From the NCBI GenBank assembly GCA_040218415.1, contig JAVJRN010000045.1:1-31552 (forward strand): a stretch of DNA of 31,552 bases. The letters run 5' to 3'. The stretch is from JAVJRN01 sp040218415. GTDB lineage: Bacteria; Bacteroidota; Bacteroidia; Cytophagales; Cyclobacteriaceae. Each line of letters begins with the position of its first letter. The first letter of the stretch is position 1. The notes under the pieces were generated by a model. It did not search any database. It was not told the DNA's origin and saw nothing but the letters and a program-made list of their open reading frames with translations. Shown here piece by piece: positions 1 through 9,000 of this stretch. Both the position numbers and the translations under genes were made by a program.

Positions 1-3000
1 TACCATTGGAAAGTATAACTATCATCTACATCTGGTGCTGTTACCTCAGCGGTAATCTGTCCATTAGCCGTACCACCAGTAATCGCAGGATCACAGATGG
101 TGTTGGCGTTATCCTCAGAGATAGTCACCGTAGGGGTGACGGCAACATTCGAAATATTAAATGACTTTAAACTTGAAGTACAGCCATCATTATCTGAAAG
201 TTGAATAAAATAATTGCCAGTAGATAGACTACCGATTATATTGTCAACATCATCGCCAGGAGTGTCAGTTGCTACAGAAGCGCCAAGACTTCCTGAGTTA
301 TCATTAAATACAGTAATAGTAAACCTAGACTGGATGGCAGCCGCATTTAATGGAGAGCCTGTACCAGCAGTATTTGATTTTAAATTAGTGGTTGTTACCG
401 AAGTAATTTCTATTGAACCAGATTCAGGGCTGCAGTCAACTGAGTTTGTAGCTGTAAAGGCAAAATCAGTGACCTCATCAATATCATTGTAAATAGTGGT
501 GGTTAAATAAGAAACGCAACCTAATCCATTACCACCTGATTCAACATCCTCAACACGCAAGGTATAAGTACCTCCTTCGATAGTCGGTAAGCTTACCGTA
601 GCAGCACTAGAAAGAGTAGCGGCAACTATCGCTGATGATTCAGATTGTGCATTAGCTAAAGACGAATACCATGCATATTCATAGTTATTCGCTGTGGCGT
701 CACCTGAAAACTGAATACTGACCTCTCCAGTGTAAGCAGCAGTACATTTAGTATTGTCGGTAGCACTTATCAGCGCTAAGGTTGGTGCACTAGCATTATC
801 ATCGATGGTCAGCGGGTAAGCAGCCGAAGTACAGCCAAGATTATTTGTTATAACAATTTGATAATCACCTGCATCCAAATTTTCAAAGGTAGTTTGACCT
901 GCACCACCACTATTGATTGGATTTGTTATCGGACCAGTTGCATTAGTATTTGTTCCAAGATTATACAAGTTTGCTGTATAACCATCTGTAGTGTTCCAAG
1001 TCACAACTGAATTTGCTCCATCAATCTCAGTTAAATTGAAGTTGGTCAAAGTAATAATACCGTTCGAAGTAGAACAATTTGTATTGTGTGCAGTAACAGT
1101 GGCTGTATTTACAACCATATCATCTGGATTATCAGAAATACTGAAAATATAAGTTGCGGTACAAGCGTCACCTTCAGTAGCTGCACCGCTGACTAAGTTT
1201 TCGATCGTTACTCGATATCTACCTGCTGGAAGATTAATCAAAGAGGCATCATTGTTTGTTCTATTCGCCCCAGGAACGGCGCTATTGGCTGCCCCAATCG
1301 CACCATCTAAATCGATCCATGAGAAATTATATAAATCATTGTTTGTTGCGTCTTCTGTGGTCGTTTGAGAAGCATTATTGATGTCTCTGTAGTTTACCAA
1401 AATATTTTTGATATCTATGGTACCATTGGGCGAAGTACCACAATCAGTGTTATCCTTCGATTCGAACTGCGCTGCTATATTTCTGTCTACAGTTAAATCG
1501 TCGAATCTATCTTCAATTACGAATTCAACAGTAGGAGAGAGGCAATAACTCACCCCTTCTTGTGCTGCAACTACGAAATATTTACCTGCGGATAATCCTG
1601 TAATTCTATATGTATTTGAAAAATCATTTACCGCAACATCTCCAACATCACTTGGGTCATTGGCATCTACTGCCACTTGCCCAGTGCCGTCACCATTAGC
1701 ATCTCCAGTAGTACCTGCAATAGCCACAATTAGAGGCGTTCTAGATACGGCTGTGTTATTTTCCGAGTCAGTCCACAATCCAGTCTGATATATTGAAACA
1801 ATTGCACCAGACTTTGTTCCAGGGGCAGGTTGATTAATAGTTTCTCCTGATGTGAATGTAACTATTGAAGATTGCTCTAGAGTAATCCGATTGTTTGCGC
1901 CATCTACTGCAGTAACCTTAGCCGTTGCTGAGGACGATGCACCAACTATCTGATCGTTGATTGCCCAAGTACTGGCATTGTCAACGGCAAGGATCAACTC
2001 TGTCTCAATATCAATGGTGTTGTTCAAGTATTCATCTTCTCTAAACACAAACAGCTGATAGCTTTCATGTGAAATTTCAGTCAAATCAACATCATCAATT
2101 AAAGTCATAGTTAAATCAACTGTTCCCGTTGCACCACCCTGAGCGCCATTGTTTGAGCCATCTTCCCATGGTTGACAGTTGGTGTTATGACTTAAGATTT
2201 CAGGGACTGTTAAATTCAACTTAGGAGCTTCTACAAAAGGTAAAAAGAAAGTTTGCTCTGTAGTACATTTAGTCGCATCATTAGTGGCGATGACTGTATA
2301 TGAACCGTTTTCAAAAAGACCAGCTACATTGGTTCCAATTATACTTATCTCATCTCCCGCGATTTGAGCAGTAACTCCCTGTGTAAATAAGGCAGTTCCA
2401 ACATCGACTTGACCAGCTTTCCAAATTTCGATACTAAAGTCATTTGTTGCAGGGCCTGATATGTCAATACTAAAATCACCTTCAGCACCAGTACATGATC
2501 CGGGGTAGGTGTCGATTGTAACTGCTATTCCGAATTCGCTGTTAGGATCTCTGGTTACTTCGATATAATAGGTTGAAGACTCACAGGCTGTAACATCATT
2601 GGATATTTCAACGCTGTAATTTCCTTCTGGAACACTCGTAAGAACATTAGAGTCAAAACCGGCAACTGCTGTCGACCCATCATTAAGTGTGCCTGAATTA
2701 GTTGTAATGTTATGTCTGCTTGTGCCCAACTCTTCATACCAAGTCCATGTAAAGTCTGATTGATCTTGATTTGATCCTATTCTAGAGCTTGAAACTACTT
2801 CAGCCGTTACTCCACCTTGTGTAATTGTCTCTCCAACTACAAAATCTTTGGTAACTGTTCCTAATTCTAAGTAAAGTGTATTGCCGTCATTGGAAGAAAT
2901 TGTAGCTGATTCAGAAGTTCCGTCATAATCAAAAGCTCCTGCATTTAATGCTCCACCTGCTACATTCGTAACATTGAGTACTACAAATGGAGTAGCTGTA

Positions 3001-6000
3001 ATTTCGCCATTTTCAGGATTACAGTTATCAACATCATTTGTTAATGTTAATGCTAAATAAGGATCTAGCACTGGGTCTGTACCAATAGCGAATTGTTGAT
3101 CGGTGTAACATCCTGTCAATGTGTTGGTCACCCTGACCGAGTAGGTACCTGGAGCCTGACCACTAAACGTGGCAGCAGCAAGATTTCCACTGGCTGTTTG
3201 CTCGGCTGTAGATGAAGCAATATCTGCTGCCGGTTTATCATACCATGCGAATGAATAATTCGCGTACACTCCTGCTCCTGCGCCTACATTTGTGATGACT
3301 ATTTCACCATTTGCGCTGTTTGTTTGATCACAACTTGCCAAATTGGTCACGGTATAATTGGCAGCAGCAAGATCTGGATTAGTGAATACGCCATCGATAG
3401 TAAAGGATACTCTATCTGAAGTACAATCATTGGTGTTGATAGCCTCAACCTGATAATCACCCTCTTCTATTTGTCCTATTTCAATGAAATTATTGGCGCC
3501 ATTATCGGCTGTTGAGAATGTTAAATTAGCGGTTACGTCAGTCAAAGTACCGCCACCATTATCGCTATAAACCTTATAGGTGAAGTTGTTTAAGTCTGCT
3601 CCGGTTGAATTGGTAGCATTAACGGTTATTTGGGCAATTCTGAATTTTCCATTAAACTCTATGGAAGCATCCGTGTCATCACATACTGTATTGTCTGATT
3701 GTTTGTCTGAAGCTGTTATTTCAATATCAGGCTGTACCGTGTTGATGGTTACTGTCTCATAGAATACACAGCCTGTTCCACCATCTGTAGCATCATTATC
3801 GGTGATTTCGACATAATAGTTACCAGCTCCAATTTGAGTCATGTTTGCTGTTGTGGCACCCAATACATCAGAGTTATTACTAAGTTTGTCACCATTAATC
3901 ACTTCATTACCTGTTCCAATTGTAGATCCAAGGAACCATTTGTATGAATAATCCCCAGTTGCGTTAGCGTTTGAGCCGTTTAGAACTACTACGGTTGCAG
4001 ATCCATTTGCAGTCCCACATGATGTGTTGTTCGAAGGAGTAACGGATATGTTAGCTGTTGGAATGTTATCATCAATGGTAAACGGATAAAGCGTTGAGAT
4101 ACAGTTTAGATCATTGGTAATTCTTACGTTGTAAGACCCAGGGTTAAGCGTAGTAGCCGCCGGGAATGTGGTAGTTGCAGCACTAGCAGCTACATCAAAA
4201 GCTTTAACAAGGGTAGTACCATTTGCTTGAAGTATTTCGAAAGAGTACCCATCGGTTTGTAGTGTTTCAAAACCAGCAGCAGTATTGGTAGCATTACCAT
4301 TGATAGTGATAGCGTCTATCTGGATCGCACCAATCACAGGGCTACACTGATCTGTATCAGTTTCAGTAGCTGCAGTAACTACGATAGTGGCAGGGGCATC
4401 CACGATAGATTCGCTTGCATCCGTATAACAAGTAGCAGAAGGATTATCATTATCAGTAACTCTTACCCAGTATACCTGTCCTGTTTCATTTTCAGGCAGT
4501 CCACCTAGTACATTACCGGTATATCCACCATTGTCAGAGACAGAGACTGTATAAGCTACTGCGTTGCTCGTGTAGGCACCATTATTAGTAAGCTGGGTAG
4601 CACTTCCTGTATTTCCAACATTAGCTGGAGTACTGTAGTACCATGTGAATGAATAATCAGCCGCTACTTCATCTCCAGAGAGAGTAACAGCAGCAGTTAA
4701 AGAGCCATTAGCAGTAGTACCAGAGCAGCTGGTATTATCAACAGTTGCAATGGCTACAGTCGGCTGTACCGATTCATCAGAGATAGTGAACGGCAGAGAA
4801 GCAGACGTACAGTTCGAAGAGGCACGAATGATGATTACCGAATAATTACCCGGCGCTAATCCAGAAGTAGAAGCAGTGGTAGAGGCGGCACCTAAAGAGT
4901 TACCACCATTGTCAAAGAACTCGTAAGTGTAGTCAGCTATGGCAGCAGCATTGGCACCATCTTCAAAGACTTCCGTGATGGTGTAAGAACCATTGTTAAG
5001 GTTATCACAATTAGTAGCCCCTACATTATCAGCGGTGTTAATGGTAATGGTAGCAGGGTTTTCAGTAACTGTAGCGGTAGCAGTATTGGTACATCCAAGT
5101 CCCGTTCCATTGGTATCGGTAACGAGTACAGTGTACTGTCCGGCAGCAACGTTAGTAAGTGTCTGCTCATCAGCAGAATCATTGGTAGCATTATCAATGA
5201 TGTTTCCAGCAGAAGCAGTAGTTCCAGTGTACCACTGATAAGTATAAGTACCAGTAGGAGCAGTGATTGCTACCGTAGCAGAACCAGTAGGAGCAGTACC
5301 ACCCGCACAAATCGAAGAAGGCGCAGCTTGTGAGGCAATTAAAGTAGGCCCAACCGATACATCCCCAATCACAAACTCACGACTTGCAGAGGTACATCCG
5401 CTTGATCTTTCCTGAACTTCTACGATATAAGTAGTCGCGGCTAAGCCAGTAGTGTCTCCATCGAATACACCAAGCAAGGTGCTGGCATCCGCGTTGTAAA
5501 GTAAAAATCTAAAGTCAGTATTAAGATTACTCGTGTAGTTTGTAGTACTGCCACCAGCAGTCACATCAACCTGCGTAAAAGCTATTTGCCCATTAGTTGG
5601 CGAACAATCTGTCACATCTGTTTTTGATGCAAAAGAAGCTGTTGCTATATTAATCACTGCTGCCACAGAGTCTATAGTGATATTTGCAGTGCTCTCACAT
5701 CCTGTACTATTATTTCTTGCCAATGCAGTATAAGTTCCTGCAGCAAGATTCGTGGCTTGCTGACTATTAGTGCCGTTTACAGTAGTTGGCGTAATGGGAG
5801 TTGTAGTTCCAGACCCGGAAAACCATGAAAAGGTGTAGGTTTCAGCACCTACAGGTGTAACTGTAACAGTGGCCGCACCATTCTTCGTGTTGTTACAGGT
5901 GGTAAGATCACTATCTTTTACAAGAGAAATTGTAGGCACTACCTCATTGTTACCAATGGTAAACTCTTGAGGGTCTGATGAACAGCCATTCGGAGCAGTG

Positions 6001-9000
6001 GTTACCACAGTATAAGTGCCTCCGATAAGTCCAGAAATTGACTCTGTCGATTGACCAGTTGGTGTGGAGCCGTTAGTGGATCCAGAAGTAGTAATGTTTT
6101 GTCCGATGATGCCACTTCCTTCATACCATGTAAATGTATACCCATTGGCAGACGGAGATGTTATTGTGATTCCGTTAAAAACGACAGCAACCGATATTTG
6201 TCCAGTTGTTGAAATAGTAGTTTCATCACATACGACATTGTTTACCAATGCGAGTGCTGTGGTTGATATACTTGGTCGGGAAGGGGTAAAGTCTATTGTA
6301 ATATTCTCACTCGCTGAGCAACCGGTATTGTCATTTGTTACTGTTACAGTATAGTCACCTGAAGGTAAGTTTTCAGAAGTTGTAGAGGTGCTGCTTACTA
6401 GGTCGTTGCTAGCATTGAACCATTCAAAACTATATCCTTCTGTCTCAATTTGATTGGCACCATTTCCGTCTGTTACGGATGCACTGGCTTGTCCATCGGG
6501 GGATCCGCCAGCACAAGAGGTTTGTGCTTGCACTTGCGTGGTGGTAATGTCAGGATAAACCAATTGATCCACAATTGTTCGTGTTACCGTCGCACTTGGA
6601 CAACCGGTCGTATTGCTTCTGGCAACTACTGTATATTGTCCAGCGGCAAGGCCGCCATAAGAAGCAGCAACATTGGCTACTCCCACAACAGTAGCGTCTG
6701 CTGTGGCTTTAACCACGGAACCATTATAGAAGGAAAAAGTGAAATTCTCATTACCATCAGCCATGATAATATTCATTGCTCCATTTGGCAAACCGCAACT
6801 AGCATTAACTGATGCGGCGGCTGACTGAACAACAGGAGCCGAAGACACATCATCAATAATTACATCTTTATAAAACGTACAGAATTCATCATCATTGGTC
6901 ACTCTGATTCTGTAAGAACCATTAATCAGACCAGTAAAAGTAAAACCAACACTACCATCACTTACAGTTTCTGTACTTAAAAGACTACCCGCATCAAAAG
7001 TAGCACCATTAAAAAGTTCGTAGGTATAAGATCCAGGCTCTGTGATCGAATAGGAAACAACCTTTATTTCACCTAATCCTGTGGTAGCGCAACCTTGATC
7101 TGGAGTTAATGTGGTGACTATTGTCGGTCTGTCTTCGACATTGGCAATTGAAAAACTTAATGGATCCGTCGCACAGCCACTATTTTGGTCTAGCGCTTGT
7201 ATCGTATAAAACCCAGCAGCTAGTCCTGTAAAAATTGGATCATTTGGGGAAGTGACTTGAGCTATTTGAGTATCAGTAGAATAACCAGAATATAATGTGT
7301 AAACATAATCACCATTGGCAGGCGTAATACCGTTTCGGACATCCATCACGCCATTTGGGTTGGCCGCATCGCAAGTCGAATTATTGGTAGCATAACCAAG
7401 CGGGCATTCAATGCTTGAGGTAAGATAAGAAACTGTGCCTTGAGCTTGTAAGTTTATTGTAGCATCATAATCTGCTCCTGAATTGCCAGTATTCACATTT
7501 GTGGTGCTGTTAGTCGCTGTACCTCTATTGGGAATAGAACCACCATCGTTAGTGATTGTCAGTCCGTCAAAGTCATAATAAATAACTAAACCTTCTTCAG
7601 TGCCGTCAGCATCTGCACAAGTCGCATCTGCAACTTCGGTAGGCGTTAGTGCCTTGTTGTAAATTTTAAACTCATCTATTCTTCCTTCGAATTTGTTGAC
7701 TCCTAAGTTTCCATCTCTGGCGATATACATATCACTACCAGCATTTAATAGGCCATTCCCATTTCCTGTATAATTATCAGTGCCTAAAAGCACCCCATCG
7801 GCATATAACGCCATATCGCCATTTATACCGTCACCATTCAAGTCTCCCAATGACCAAACTCCCGTAAGTTGTGTCCAGCCAGTTGGTTTGAAATTGGTAT
7901 TTATACGTCCTCTTCCTCCATCTCCTGCAGTTTTAACTACAAAAGCTAAACCATCAGTGTTATCTGTCCATAAAACAACTTGGTCTTCATTAGTACCACC
8001 GGAGGAAAATATTAGGTGATCATTCAAGTAGTTTTCATTGGAAAGAAATGCCCAATAAGAAATGGTAATCTCTTCCCACCCAGCAATAGCTTGAGGTATG
8101 TCTAACCACGATTTATTGCTGAAATTTATGGCGCTCCCTGCATCCACGGGAGTAATAAATGAAAAAGAGGGGCCAGATGAATTTTCTAAGATCTCTACCG
8201 TTTCATTTACGGTACAGCCACCCTTTTTCACTGAAGCAGTGTAAATACCCTCAGGTAATCCATTTACAGTTAAATCATTTGCTGAAACTGATGATCCGGT
8301 AATGGCACCTGGTAAGCTATTTGCATTTGCAGTGGTAGTACCTACATACCAAGTTATAGAAACATTCGAAGCTGTCCCAGGGTCAACAGTAGCAGATCCA
8401 TTGTAATTATTATTTCCACAAGCAGTATTGTGTTGATTAACTGTGATGGTTGGATTTGGATTCGTTGATACATCTTGAACTGCTACTGTAATTGTTTCAG
8501 AAGAACAAAGTGTAGTTTGGTCAATCACTCTTAAAGTATAATCTCCTTCAGCCAATCCTGTGATATCAGCAGTATTGAAATCCACAGTTGGTTTTAAAGA
8601 ATTTCCAATATACCATTCAAAATCAAAGCCGGTGGTTCCGCCATTCATGCTGGCCGAAAGGTCTCCAGTACCATTACAATCCTCGATATTGGTAATGTCT
8701 ACAGCTATCCCATTAAAATCTGGAAATGACAGTTTGGAGGTCACTGCATTCGATCCGCTGGATTGACATCCACTCAAATCGTGGGTGACTTCTACAGTAT
8801 AACTAATCGCTTCTAAGTTTCTTATAGTATCTCCGGTTCCTATAGGAGTTACTCCTTCAGAGCTAATAAACCATTTGAATTGGTAGCCTGTTGTAATGGT
8901 GTCTAAAGGGTCTCCACTTGCATCAGTTTGGGTATATACAAACGCTCTAAGCATTCCATTGGGTGTAGCACAGCTGGTAAGTGACTGCACCGTATCTACT

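Noticed and set aside
6450..6812. Plus-strand open frame of 120 codons inside the giant gene
   Set aside because: It is antisense to a long, domain-consistent minus-strand frame and its translation is Ser/Cys/Ile-rich without any recognisable pattern. Other short plus-strand frames in 1-11900 were dropped for the same reason.
1..7400. Regularly spaced similar segments that might suggest a CRISPR or DNA satellite
   Set aside because: The spacing of about 300-400 bp is variable, DNA identity is low, and the similarity is explained by protein modules in one reading frame.
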